Part shown: piece by piece, positions 8,771 to 16,461 of the stretch
How the letters are laid out: each line of letters opens with the position of its first letter
Position numbering within the stretch: the first letter of the stretch is position 1
NCBI GenBank assembly: GCA_018830885.1
Contig: JAHJRI010000210.1
Span: forward strand, 1 to 32,564
From: a bacterium
Lineage (GTDB): Bacteria; SAR324; XYD2-FULL-50-16
Length of the DNA stretch: 32,564 bases
Reading direction: 5' to 3'
Made by a program: the position numbers and the translations under genes
Notes under the pieces: model-generated
What the model was told of the DNA's origin: nothing
What the model saw: the letters and a program-made list of their open reading frames with translations, nothing else
Database searches by the model: none

Positions 8771-10377
8771 CGTCGTCCCCGACCGGGCATGAAGGGATTG
8801 GATGAGGTGGCTGATCGCTCGGCGCGGTTCTCAAAGTCGATTCCGACAATCACATCATCCCCCGCTTTGAGACGGCGGGTCAGAATCTGGGTTTCGATTT
8901 CGTTGCTGATTCCGGATAAAACCTTAACCATCAGGGGCTCGCCCTGGTCATCCACGATATAGACAGTGGCCGGTTTGTTCTCACCGCTTTTATCGGCTGC
9001 AGCTTTACGCCACTGGGCAATCAGGGTGTTCATTTTGGGTGTCTGTTCCGGCGTCAGCAGAGGATAAAGCTGGGTGATCACCGCCTTCATGAAGTCATGG
9101 TAGGCCTTTTTTTTACTGTCGTCATTTTCAGCCGTTTTTGCCGTCGCCTGGAGTTTCTTGCCTTCGTTGCGGATGATCTCTTTCAGACCGGCTGTCTGGG
9201 TTTCCGTCAGCGTCAGCGCTTCGGTGAGGCGCTTGGCCAGCTGGTTTTTCCCGCCACCATCGTCCCCGGTCTGTTTCTTCACCGTCTCCTCCGGGGGCTT
9301 GAAGCGCAGTGCCGCATTGGGCACCTTCAATACGTTTTCCACCCGGGCCACCTCGATGGAGACATTGGCGGTCATGCCCGGTCTGAGAAGCAGTGCTTCA
9401 TTCTTGACGGAAGCGATGATCTTGTAGGTCACGACATTCTGGACACTGGTCGGGGTATTGCGGATCTGCAGAACCACGGCCTTGAATTTTTTTTCCGGAA
9501 AGGCATCCACCGTAAAAGAGACCTGCTGATCCTGTTGAATCAACCCCACATCCGACTCACTCACATCCACCTCCAGCTGCATCCGGGAGAGATCCTCCGC
9601 GATCGTGAACAGGGTCGGTGACTGCAGGGTGGCGGCCACGGTCTGCCCCACATCCACGTCCCGGTGGATGACAATGCCGTTAATGGGGGAGATGATTGTG
9701 CAGTAGTTCAACTTGATTTTTTCCAGTTCCAGGGCCGCTTTGCGGTCGACGATATTGGCTGCGGCCCCGTTGACCTGGCTGATGGCCCGCTGGTATTGGG
9801 CCTTGCTGGACTGGATAGCGGCGGTTGCTACGTTCAGGTCGCCCCGTGCTTTGTTCAGGTAGGCTTCAGCCGCATCCAGGTCGGCCTGGGTGGTCACCTT
9901 GAGGGCCAGCAGGTTTTTCTGACGTCTATGCTGGGATTTGGCCAGTTTCAGGGCGGCCCTGGCTGAAAACAGGTTGGCTTCGGCGCTGTGCATCCCGGCA
10001 TCGGCTACAATGACAGCTTTTTCCTGCTCCCTGAGCTGGGATTCGGCGATCAGGACTTTTGCCCGGGCCTGTTCCACCTGGGCGGCATAGACAGAATCAT
10101 CGATGAGGGCAATGACCTGGTTTTTTTTGACCGGCGAGTTGAAGTCCACAAAGATCTCCTTGATGATACCGGAGATCTGGCTGCCGACATTGACCGTGTT
10201 GAGCGGGTTAATGGTCCCGGTCGAAGAGACAAGCCGCTTGATCTCTCCCTGGCTGACCTTGGCGAAGCGATAGCGCTGGGGTGCTGCAGCATCATTCAGA
10301 AAATACTGGCGGGCACCAAAGCCGACGCCGATCAAAATCAGTAACAGGACGATAATAAGTCTGGTCTTTTTTCCCAT
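8767..10377 (-). CDS. MacA-like periplasmic adaptor with an inserted LTXXQ-type helical region
   Basis: A 536-aa HlyD/MacA membrane-fusion protein with one N-terminal anchor (about 6-22). The lipoyl half (47-95, STGTINPLNTVNVGSQISG) is followed by a long coiled-coil hairpin (about 96-220) and the returning lipoyl half (about 222-245, PINGIVIHRDVDVGQTV). Beta-barrel and membrane-proximal domains follow. MacA proteins are usually about 370-400 aa; the excess is mostly a charged helical block, about 360-465. It contains LTETQ (390-394) and LTPEQ (441-445), reminiscent of the LTXXQ motif of the CpxP/Spy periplasmic chaperone family. The protein ends PFMPGRGRR. It would link the permeases to an outer-membrane channel not encoded here. 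No good Shine-Dalgarno is visible before the ATG, which is 26 bp after the MBL gene, so it may be read by coupling. Confidence 0.9.
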   Translation of the reverse strand: MGKKTRLIIVLLLILIGVGFGARQYFLNDAAAPQRYRFAKVSQGEIKRLVSSTGTINPLNTVNVGSQISGIIKEIFVDFNSPVKKNQVIALIDDSVYAAQVEQARAKVLIAESQLREQEKAVIVADAGMHSAEANLFSARAALKLAKSQHRRQKNLLALKVTTQADLDAAEAYLNKARGDLNVATAAIQSSKAQYQRAISQVNGAAANIVDRKAALELEKIKLNYCTIISPINGIVIHRDVDVGQTVAATLQSPTLFTIAEDLSRMQLEVDVSESDVGLIQQDQQVSFTVDAFPEKKFKAVVLQIRNTPTSVQNVVTYKIIASVKNEALLLRPGMTANVSIEVARVENVLKVPNAALRFKPPEETVKKQTGDDGGGKNQLAKRLTEALTLTETQTAGLKEIIRNEGKKLQATAKTAENDDSKKKAYHDFMKAVITQLYPLLTPEQTPKMNTLIAQWRKAAADKSGENKPATVYIVDDQGEPLMVKVLSGISNEIETQILTRRLKAGDDVIVGIDFENRAERSATSSNPFMPGRGRR

Positions 10378-10403
10378 ACAGAGTCGGTGTGGTGCCGTTC
10401 CAT

Positions 10404-11324
10404 TTATTGTTGATTAACGACTGCCTGGTGGTCAACGTATTCCCGGATACCCCGGATGCTGTTACCCACGAAATAATCCTCCCGGATACGGATATCGGGC
10501 TCCAGCCAGGCCAGGTTGGCAAAGGCAGGGTCCCTGATTTTCAGCGCAGAGATGACACGGGTCTCAAGGTTGTCATCGCCTTTGGCCATCTCTTCGCGGA
10601 CTGTTTCCGTCCAGAGAATAAGCTGGTCTCTGGCACTGTGCATGGCAGCCATGGCATCCTTTCGGTATCCGAAATGACCAAAGCAGATGATACCGGGTTC
10701 CAGCATGATAACTTTGTCCAGCGAGGCCAGTGAAATCTCCAGATTAAACCGGGGCGGGGTGGCCGGTCTGGCGTAGGTTTTTTCTCCACTGCTATAGCTG
10801 ACCCCGGCCACTTCGCCTGCGAACAGGAACTCCCCGAATGTGTAACTGAGGTGATGAACCGCATGACCGGGTGTTTCCGTGACCCGGATCGGTTGAGCGC
10901 CGGTCTCAATCTCGGTCTGGAACCGGATGCGATCCCTGGGAATCGGCAGGATCTCTCCATAACCGTCGGCGATCTCACCCAGCACCTTGCGGCTGCCCTG
11001 CCACAGCTTTTCCGGGTCGATCATATGCTCAATGCCTTTGGGATGGCAGATGACGGTGGCGTCGGGATATACTTCCAGCAGCCGGCCTGTTCCGCCGGCA
11101 TGATCAATATGGATATGGGTGAGCAGGATATAGTCGATTCGGGTCACATCCAGTTTTTTGAGTGTTGCCAGCAGTGCTTCCACAGAGTGTTTCGGCCCTG
11201 GATCGACCAGGAAGGTCAGCTGATCGTCGCTGTAGAGCCAGGTACTGATAAACCGGCGAAATCCGGTCATTCCCTGCTCCAGATCGAACAGGGTGAGGTT
11301 GGGGAAGGGCTGGGTGTGGATCAT
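10404..11324 (-). CDS. MBL-fold metallo-hydrolase
   Basis: A 306-aa metallo-beta-lactamase-fold protein. Zinc-site motif HIHIDH (H70, H72, D74, H75) follows the usual YILLTH strand. Further ligand candidates are the His of TPGHAVHH and the His of CFGHFGY near the C-terminal third. The open frame extends 60 codons upstream, but the ATG at 11324 has an AGGAG 7 nt before it and begins just ahead of the fold, so I use it. Members of this branch include glyoxalase-II-like thioesterases, lactonases and other hydrolases; the substrate is not predictable. It ends 26 bp before the export adaptor and is probably the first or second gene of the same transcript. Confidence 0.9.
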   Translation of the reverse strand: MIHTQPFPNLTLFDLEQGMTGFRRFISTWLYSDDQLTFLVDPGPKHSVEALLATLKKLDVTRIDYILLTHIHIDHAGGTGRLLEVYPDATVICHPKGIEHMIDPEKLWQGSRKVLGEIADGYGEILPIPRDRIRFQTEIETGAQPIRVTETPGHAVHHLSYTFGEFLFAGEVAGVSYSSGEKTYARPATPPRFNLEISLASLDKVIMLEPGIICFGHFGYRKDAMAAMHSARDQLILWTETVREEMAKGDDNLETRVISALKIRDPAFANLAWLEPDIRIREDYFVGNSIRGIREYVDHQAVVNQQ

Positions 11325-11469
11325 GGTTGACTCCTGATTTTTCGGACCATTCAATGGATGCGTCTGACCTGTCCACAGCATATCGCCATCAATCGAATTG
11401 TCAAGTGTGCCTTCTCTTCTGACGTGCCCCGATATCCGCCACCGCTGCTGAAGCTGGCGAACGGTCCAT

Positions 11470-12126
11470 TTAATACCTGAAACCGAGAATGCCGAGGCAG
11501 ACAATATTGGTGACGACGGGAACGGTATAGATAATCGAGATGGTGATGATTTTATTTCGATTGGTTTTCATGCCGATCACCAGCAGGGCTGCGACGAAGA
11601 AGTGGAAGTACCCAAAAAAGAAGATCAGCCAGATGCCGGCAAAGGAGCGATACCACCAGGGGTATTCCCAAACCAGGTGACCACCGGCATTCAACAGGCA
11701 TTCGATGAAGACGCAGAACGCAGCATAGCCGATGGCAATGGCCCAGCGGTTGGGGATGCCCAGGATCCGGTCCTCTTTGTTGTCCAGCAGCGAGTGATAA
11801 TAGATGATCCCCAGGATGATAAACATGAACATGATCTCAATATTCCAGCCGACCATGGTGCGCAGCGCGGTTTCCCCGGGTGTTGTCCAGACAGCCGAGT
11901 GCCGGGTGAAATGGAACACCAGTCCGTTCCAGGTCTCATTGAAAAAGTCCATCCCGAAAATGGTCAGACCGGCGAAAACAGCGTTCCAGTCCCCGGTTTG
12001 CCGGGCACCTTTGATCTCTCTGGCGTAGATCAAAAAAGTATAGGCCAGCATCGGGATCACGTACCATTTGATTGTCGACAGGTCACGCAGACCATCGAGC
12101 GCTGCCAGGGAAGCGGATGTTGCCAT
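11470..12126 (-). CDS. Unrecognised integral membrane protein (about six TM helices)
   Basis: A 218-aa protein I do not recognise. Hydrophobic segments lie at roughly 20-35, 48-62, 92-112, 128-147, 162-186 and 193-215. Polar and aromatic residues sit in or next to them in conserved-looking patches (FFNETWNGLVFHF near 61, GHLVWEYPWWY near 149, FFGYFHFF near 170), which suggests a binding site in the membrane rather than a simple anchor. The ATG at 12126 has GGAGA 8 nt upstream; the frame is open further upstream but without a ribosome site. The gene is 145 bp upstream of the MBL hydrolase on the same strand and may share its transcript. No enzyme or transporter family is assigned. Confidence 0.75.
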   Translation of the reverse strand: MATSASLAALDGLRDLSTIKWYVIPMLAYTFLIYAREIKGARQTGDWNAVFAGLTIFGMDFFNETWNGLVFHFTRHSAVWTTPGETALRTMVGWNIEIMFMFIILGIIYYHSLLDNKEDRILGIPNRWAIAIGYAAFCVFIECLLNAGGHLVWEYPWWYRSFAGIWLIFFFGYFHFFVAALLVIGMKTNRNKIITISIIYTVPVVTNIVCLGILGFRY

Positions 12127-12229
12127 GGGGTATCTCCATGTGGGTTGACTGATGCAATGCCAGACCATCAAGGACGGGAAGTTTCTGAAAAATCTAGCAA
12201 ATAGAGATCCCCATTTCAAGTGCTATCTC

Positions 12230-12394
12230 AATGCCGTTAACCTAAACAACCTATTCTTGCGAAGCGCCAACAGTTCCGGTTTTCAAGAACCTTGGAAGCC
12301 AGGGATGGCTTCCCGGAGCTCCAGGAAGGATGAATGCGTTTCTTGAAAATCGGAACGGTTGGTGCGGAACCATTCGCATAAGTTAATGACATTG
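12230..12394 (+). mobile_element. MITE-like hairpin element, copy 3
   Basis: Same core as copies 1 and 2 (AACCTTGGAAGCCAGGGATG at 12290-12309, then CTTCCCGGAGCTCC), but entirely different arms. The left arm AGTTCCGGTTTTCAAGAA pairs with the right arm TTCTTGAAAATCGGAAC, and GCGCCAAC pairs with GTTGGTGC. The tips are AATGCCGTTAAC and GTTAATGACATTG. The inner hairpin GGAAGCC / GGCTTCC is perfect. The 11 bp to its left (12219-12229) and to its right (12395-12405) match at 9 of 11, sharing GCTATCTC, consistent with a decayed target-site duplication. It lies between the divergent genes at 12126 and 12586. Confidence 0.82.
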
Positions 12395-12405
12395 CGGGCT
12401 ATCTC

Positions 12406-12585
12406 ACTGCTCCAGATGATAGCGCCGTTTGGGGATACCTCCCATTTGCTAAAAACGGAAATATTACCTATGATGGGCGACAGAAATCAGGCAGACAGGA
12501 TTGAAAAACATGACCGGATTGTGATCCGGGGGAGATGGTTTGGCGTTGCCAGAGCGCATAACAGTTCAATTTCACAGGCGATCGT
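12406..12585. other. Intergenic leader region before the CoA-ligase-like gene
   Basis: No gene is seen between MITE-like copy 3 and the start at 12586. It holds a 6-bp perfect hairpin CCGGAT-TGTG-ATCCGG (12514-12529) that could be an operator or leader structure. No convincing -35/-10 pair is seen. The divergent gene on the minus strand starts at 12126, so any minus-strand promoter should lie in 12127-12229 or in the element itself. Confidence 0.4.
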
Positions 12586-14016
12586 ATGGAGAGTCAAAAA
12601 ATTTCATTGGATGACGTGTTCGCCCCCCGGGGGGTTGCTGTCGTGGGTGTTTCCGCCAACAGAATGGCCTTTGCGGAAATGGTGCTCCACTCCCTGCAAC
12701 AGGCTGAATTTCCGGCGATTTACCCGGTAAATCCCAAATACACGGAAATCATGGGCCTGCGGTGCTACGCGAGACTGACCGATATACCTGGTCCCGTGGA
12801 TCATGTCGTGGTCAATATCCGTGCTGAACTGGCCCTGCAGTTGCTGGATGACTGCGCCACCAAAGGGGTGCGGTCGGTTCACTTCTTTACCGCCGGTTTT
12901 GGGGAGAGTGGAATCAAGGAAAATGCCGAGCTGGAGCAGGCGATGCTGAAAAAGGCCCGTACCGGGGGCTTTCGGATTATCGGTCCCAACTGTATCGGTC
13001 TGTTCGTCCCCCGCGCCCGGCTGGTCAATGATTTCGGAAACCCCATGGAGCCGGGACCGGTAGGCTTCCTCTCCCAGAGCGGCGGGCACGCCCAGAACCT
13101 GCCGGGTTTCAGTGCCAATCGCGGTCTGCGTTTCAGCAAGGTGGTCAGCTATGGAAATGCCCTGGATATGGATGAAATCGAATTACTGGAATATTTTACC
13201 CGGGATGAAGAGACAAACGTCATTGCTGCCTACATTGAGGGGGTCCGAGACGGGCATCGGTTTGCCGCTGCCCTGAAAAAGGCCTCAGCAGCGAAACCGG
13301 TGATCATATACAAGGGTGGGCGAACGGAAGCCGGCATGCGGGCAGCACACGGACATACCGCCAGTATGACCAGCTCGGTGGATGTCTTTGACGCGGTCTG
13401 TAAACAGCGCAACGTGATTCTGGTCCGGGGCATGGAGGAGTTAATCGATGTGATCGTGGCCCTGCGGTTTATCAAGACAATCCCGACCGGGAAACAGGTT
13501 GCCCTGGTGGGTGCCGGTGGTGGACCCAGCGTGCTGGCAGGAGACGAGATGGAGCAGGAGGGGTTGAAAATGCCACCCTTTTCCGCAGCGCTGCAGGACC
13601 GGTTGAAACAGGTGTTGCCTGTGGCGGGCAGTATTCTGAGCAACCCCCTGGACACCCCGAACATGGCCTCTCCGGAGGCTATCCAGGCCGGGCTCGGTGT
13701 CTTGGCGAATGCCGCTGATATCGATATGATTGTCTATCACCTGGGCTTTCACCCCATCAGCAAATGGGGTATGGGTTTCTTTGCCGCGAGGGAACGAATT
13801 CAGCAGATTGTTGATGCCATGCGGACGGGTCTTGGCAGCAGCGGGAAGACATTATTGATCGCAATGCGCCCCCCCCAGACATTGGCAGGGATGCAGGAAT
13901 TTCTGACGGCCCAGGAGGTGTTTGTCGAAAACGAGCTGCCAGTCTTCCACGCCATGGGGGATCTGGCCCGGGCCATGTGCCGGGTGATTGACTGGCATAA
14001 TACCCGTCGCATGTGA
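12586..14016 (+). CDS. CoA-binding / NDP-forming acyl-CoA synthetase, alpha-type protein
   Basis: A 476-aa protein made of a CoA_binding Rossmann domain (about 8-135, FAPRGVAVVGVSANR), a succinyl-CoA-synthetase-like flavodoxin domain (about 150-290), and a second ligase-CoA domain (about 300-470). H257 in GHTAS corresponds to the phosphohistidine of NDP-forming acyl-CoA synthetases. The ATP-grasp (beta) module present in fused ~700-aa enzymes is absent and no ATP-grasp partner is adjacent, so a separate beta subunit would be needed for ATP- or ADP-coupled thioester chemistry. Expected reaction: acyl-CoA + ADP + Pi to acid + CoA + ATP, or the reverse; the acyl group is unknown. It is a distant paralogue of the gene at 23626-25062. 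The ATG follows CACAGGCGATCGT, a weak ribosome site. Confidence 0.85.
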   Translation: MESQKISLDDVFAPRGVAVVGVSANRMAFAEMVLHSLQQAEFPAIYPVNPKYTEIMGLRCYARLTDIPGPVDHVVVNIRAELALQLLDDCATKGVRSVHFFTAGFGESGIKENAELEQAMLKKARTGGFRIIGPNCIGLFVPRARLVNDFGNPMEPGPVGFLSQSGGHAQNLPGFSANRGLRFSKVVSYGNALDMDEIELLEYFTRDEETNVIAAYIEGVRDGHRFAAALKKASAAKPVIIYKGGRTEAGMRAAHGHTASMTSSVDVFDAVCKQRNVILVRGMEELIDVIVALRFIKTIPTGKQVALVGAGGGPSVLAGDEMEQEGLKMPPFSAALQDRLKQVLPVAGSILSNPLDTPNMASPEAIQAGLGVLANAADIDMIVYHLGFHPISKWGMGFFAARERIQQIVDAMRTGLGSSGKTLLIAMRPPQTLAGMQEFLTAQEVFVENELPVFHAMGDLARAMCRVIDWHNTRRM

Positions 14017-14062
14017 GTCTGCCGGGGACGATGAACGATGGGGAGTCGGTCTGGGTGTGGGA

Positions 14063-14464
14063 TTAAGCGGTAGACCGCGAGGTGATATGCTGCCGGATGA
14101 CTTTCATGAGTGACACCTCAGCCGGATCGATTATCCCGTCCGCTTCCATGACATCGGTCATCAGTTGCAGTAGTATCGTCTCCTCTTCAACAGTCAGATC
14201 GCTGATGATGCTGATGACACCCTCCTGGTTGAGTTGGAATTTTCCCCGTGCCGGTATAAAGAAATCCAGAATCTCACTGTCGATCTCCTTGTAGAAATCA
14301 TCCAGGTCCCCAAAGGATTCAAGCCAGTTTTTATCTGTAAACGCAGCAATAACTTCAAATTCTCGCTCGTCCATATACCCGTCAATGCCGGACATGATAT
14401 AGGAACAGAGAACGATTTTCTTCAGTGCGGCTTTGCTGAGTAGAAGTCTGTTCGCCGATACCAT
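14063..14464 (-). CDS. TerB-like small protein
   Basis: A 133-aa acidic helical protein. Two repeat-like acidic motifs, SGIDGYMDEREFEVI (near 25-39) and MEADGIIDPAEVSLMKVI (near 105-122), have the spacing of the TerB/TerB-like fold, in which such acidic loops can bind metal ions. Known TerB proteins occur in tellurite/stress-response or membrane-associated complexes; the role here is unknown and no other ter genes are nearby. The ATG at 14464 has GGAG 9 nt upstream and is preferred over an upstream TTG. It converges with the CoA-ligase-like gene (46 bp between stops). Confidence 0.7.
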   Translation of the reverse strand: MVSANRLLLSKAALKKIVLCSYIMSGIDGYMDEREFEVIAAFTDKNWLESFGDLDDFYKEIDSEILDFFIPARGKFQLNQEGVISIISDLTVEEETILLQLMTDVMEADGIIDPAEVSLMKVIRQHITSRSTA

Positions 14465-14719
14465 GTTTAAAAACTCCAATTAATTTAGGTATGGGAGCGG
14501 ATGACGCTTGACCTTTACAGTGTGGCAGAGACAAAGCGTCCATTGAATCGGAGTGACCGGGATGACCCAGCACCCCTCCTATTGCCCTATCTTAACCAAG
14601 TTTTTTGGAAAAAGAAATCTGAAATTTAATTTCGAAGCCTATCCTATGGAAAATTTCTCCTTGACGGTACTTTGGTATCTTATTTAAGCTTCCGGAATCA
14701 TATCGAGAGCGACAACGGC

Positions 14720-14763
14720 AGTTTTCACCATGCCCCGGGGTGGGGCACAACGAAGCGGATTCA
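14720..14763 (+). repeat. Small hairpin repeat, S-type copy 1
   Basis: Inner stem TGCCCC (14731-14736) pairs with GGGGCA (14742-14747) and is followed by CACAACGAAG, the tail shared by all copies. The outer arms are weak in this copy. Confidence 0.55.
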
Positions 14764-14784
14764 TACCAGACGCTTTAGGGTGCT

Positions 14785-14834
14785 TTCTCATACAAACCAT
14801 CATGCCCCCGGGGGGCACAACGAAACATGAGAAT
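14785..14834 (+). repeat. Small hairpin repeat, S-type copy 2
   Basis: Outer arms TTCTCAT (14785-14791) and ATGAGAA (14827-14833) are complementary. The inner stem TGCCCCC / GGGGGCA (14803-14809 and 14811-14817) is followed by CACAACGAA. The ACAAA after the left arm is shared with copies 3 and 4. Confidence 0.65.
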
Positions 14835-14867
14835 GATATCGCGGTGTTGACCCGCGACTGATATGAA

Positions 14868-15097
14868 CCCCTTTCAGTTGGGAGACTTATTTTAAGATGA
14901 TCTAAGGCTCATGTAGCTCTTCGAAGCTGCAAGTTTCGCTTCTCACCCCAACTTGCTTGGCTCAGACAGGCGGGGTTTCTATCGCTCCATGTCGCCAGGA
15001 TCATCTAAGAAACTGCTCCAGGCAATTGAAACAGCTCTCTGACAGTCAATCAGCCCAGCTTGCTTTCCTTTGTGATCTCCGTGTCTCTGTGGTGAGT
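14868..15097 (+). repeat. Large structured repeat, L-type copy 1
   Basis: Outer arms: TTTCAGTTG...AAGATGATCTA (about 14872-14904) pairs with GGATCATCTAAGAAACT...CAATTGAAAC (about 14998-15032). The loop carries a second hairpin, ACCCC (14945-14949) with GGGGT (14972-14976), around ACTTGCTTGGCTCAGACAGG. It ends with a 26-nt block (15072-15097, starting GTGATCTCCGTGTCTC, ending TGTGGTGAGT) that is identical in copy 2 at 25465-25490. Confidence 0.7.
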
Positions 15098-15098
15098 C

Positions 15099-15150
15099 AT
15101 TTTCATACAAAAACACCCATGACCAGCAGGTCACAACCAGGGATGAGAAT
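15099..15150 (+). repeat. Small hairpin repeat, S-type copy 3
   Basis: Outer arms ATTTTCAT (15099-15106) and ATGAGAAT (15143-15150); inner stem TGACC (15120-15124) with GGTCA (15129-15133). The inner stem sequence differs from copies 1 and 2 but stays paired. It sits directly after the L-type copy. Confidence 0.65.
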
Positions 15151-15216
15151 GAGTCGGCGATTCTGGTCGGAAAACAGGGGACACGAATAATCATGTCCCC
15201 CCATTTTGATTGTTTT

Positions 15217-15244
15217 TTGCATCATCTGAAGATTAGGGTATAAA
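15217..15244 (+). promoter_or_regulatory. Candidate promoter of the SDR gene
   Basis: -10-like TATAAA (15239-15244) with a weak -35-like TTGCAT (15217-15222) at 16-bp spacing, in an AT-rich stretch 44 bp before the start codon. The -10 is good and the -35 is poor. Confidence 0.35.
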
Positions 15245-15287
15245 AACAAAAAGTGAACACTGTTTCTCATATAAAACAGGAGAGAAG

Positions 15288-16061
15288 ATGAATGAACGGT
15301 TTTCCATTGACGGAAAAACGGTATTGATTACCGGAGGATCAAGGGGTATCGGGTTGATGATGGCCAGGGGATACGTCCAGGCAGGTGCCAGGGTCTATAT
15401 CTCATCCAGAAATGCGGAGGTCTGTGGCCGGGAGGCAGACACCCTGTCTGCAGAGGGAACCTGTATTGCTCTGCCAGCGGATATCACCACGGAAGAAGGG
15501 GTGACCCATCTGGCACAGCAGCTGGCAGAGAAAGAAGCGAAACTGGACGTCCTGATCAATAACGCCGGCAAAGGCTGGGAGGCCCCCCTGGAGACCTTTC
15601 CGGATATCGGCTGGGATGCCGTCATGAATATCAATGTCAAGGCGGTGTTTAAACTGACCCGTGAGTTGCTGCCGCAGTTAGAAGCGGCCGGGAGCCATGA
15701 GAATCCATCCCGGGTGATCAACATCGGATCGATCGCAGCCGAGGGGTATAACAGTATGGAACTCTATTCCTATGGTGCCAGCAAGTCCGCCGTTCACTGG
15801 CTGACAAAAACACTTGCCAGGGAATTTGGACCCCGTCACATCACGGTCAATGCCATTGCACCCGGACGGTTCCCTTCCAAGATGACGGCACCTGTCATGT
15901 CCGACAGGGATCGGTATAATGCCGAAGTGGCAGCGATACCATTGCGCCGCTGGGGACAGGAAGCCGATATCGCCGGGCTTTCCATATTTCTGGCATCACC
16001 TGCCGCTGCCTTCATCACCGGAGCGATTATCCCTCTGGATGGGGGTACACGGCTGGGCTGA
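15288..16061 (+). CDS. SDR-family NAD(P)-dependent oxidoreductase
   Basis: A 257-aa classical short-chain dehydrogenase. Cofactor loop TGGSRGIG (15-22), NNAG (91-94), catalytic S148 in NIGS, and Y162/K166 in YGASK are all present, and the C-terminus (ITGAIIPLDGGTRLG) is typical. A 3-oxoacyl or alcohol/ketone substrate is likely. FabG-like or rhamnolipid-type RhlG relatives share the 'FSIDGKTVLITGGSRGIG' start, so a beta-ketoacyl thioester is plausible but unproved. AGGAGAGAAG precedes the ATG at ideal distance. It is monocistronic: repeats lie upstream and a 400-bp gap downstream. Confidence 0.93.
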   Translation: MNERFSIDGKTVLITGGSRGIGLMMARGYVQAGARVYISSRNAEVCGREADTLSAEGTCIALPADITTEEGVTHLAQQLAEKEAKLDVLINNAGKGWEAPLETFPDIGWDAVMNINVKAVFKLTRELLPQLEAAGSHENPSRVINIGSIAAEGYNSMELYSYGASKSAVHWLTKTLAREFGPRHITVNAIAPGRFPSKMTAPVMSDRDRYNAEVAAIPLRRWGQEADIAGLSIFLASPAAAFITGAIIPLDGGTRLG

Positions 16062-16461
16062 TGATGACCGCGGGTATTCCCCTGCCTGTCTATTTTCCGG
16101 GGTCTTGAAATCGGTTTGTGAACGGGTGTGATTTGCGGTAAAGTGGAACAGACCGGGTGCGATGAGGACGACGCTTTTCGGTAACCCGGATGCATGGGGT
16201 TTCCTGACCGGTCGGGCAAGCGGTTGATGGGGGCGACTTACAGCTTGACTAAAAACTATGAATTAGTCAAAATATTGTAAAAATATTAATAAATATGCAA
16301 AAATAGGTACAAAAATTGATAAATTCATATTTAAGGCGGCTTTCCAGGTAGTTTTATTCTTTTATACATGAGTCAGGCGGAACCATTCAAGTGCAACGCG
16401 GCGGTTGAAGAGACCAATCCAGGGGATGGTGACAACCCCCGAAGCTTACAAGGGGATTTCG
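16062..16461. other. Intergenic region before the D-amino-acid cluster
   Basis: About 400 bp. 16070-16235 is GC-rich without clear structure. 16240-16345 is strikingly AT-rich and carries the inverted repeat listed at 16245-16270, so the cluster's promoter probably lies here. An open frame extends upstream of the chosen transaminase start to a TTG at 16405, but only the ATG at 16462 has a ribosome site. Confidence 0.5.
16245..16270 (+). promoter_or_regulatory. Inverted repeat, possible operator/promoter of the D-amino-acid cluster
   Basis: TTGACTAA (16245-16252) and TTAGTCAA (16263-16270) form a perfect 8-bp inverted repeat with a 10-bp spacer. The left arm includes a -35-like TTGACT, with CAAAAT (16268-16273) at 17-bp spacing as a weak -10. 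A regulator bound here would block the promoter. It is about 190 bp upstream of the first gene of the cluster. Confidence 0.4.

Larger units (their letters stand above)
14465..15287. other. Long non-coding stretch with repeats
   Basis: About 820 bp without a credible gene. 14480-14720 is AT-richer and shows nothing certain. 14720-15150 is occupied by small hairpin repeats and one larger structured repeat (listed separately). 15190-15287 holds the likely promoter and leader of the SDR gene. Confidence 0.6.

Noticed and set aside
9097-9966. Long open frames on the strand opposite the export adaptor and permeases
   Set aside because: They lie wholly inside well-supported genes, have no recognisable motifs, and reflect codon bias of the real strand.
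11325-11504. 60-codon N-terminal extension of the MBL hydrolase
   Set aside because: AGGAG directly precedes the internal ATG at 11324, the extension overlaps the end of the upstream gene, and it has no MBL-like sequence.
14720-15150. CRISPR array
   Set aside because: Repeats are few, unequally spaced, and vary in their middle; no spacers of uniform length.
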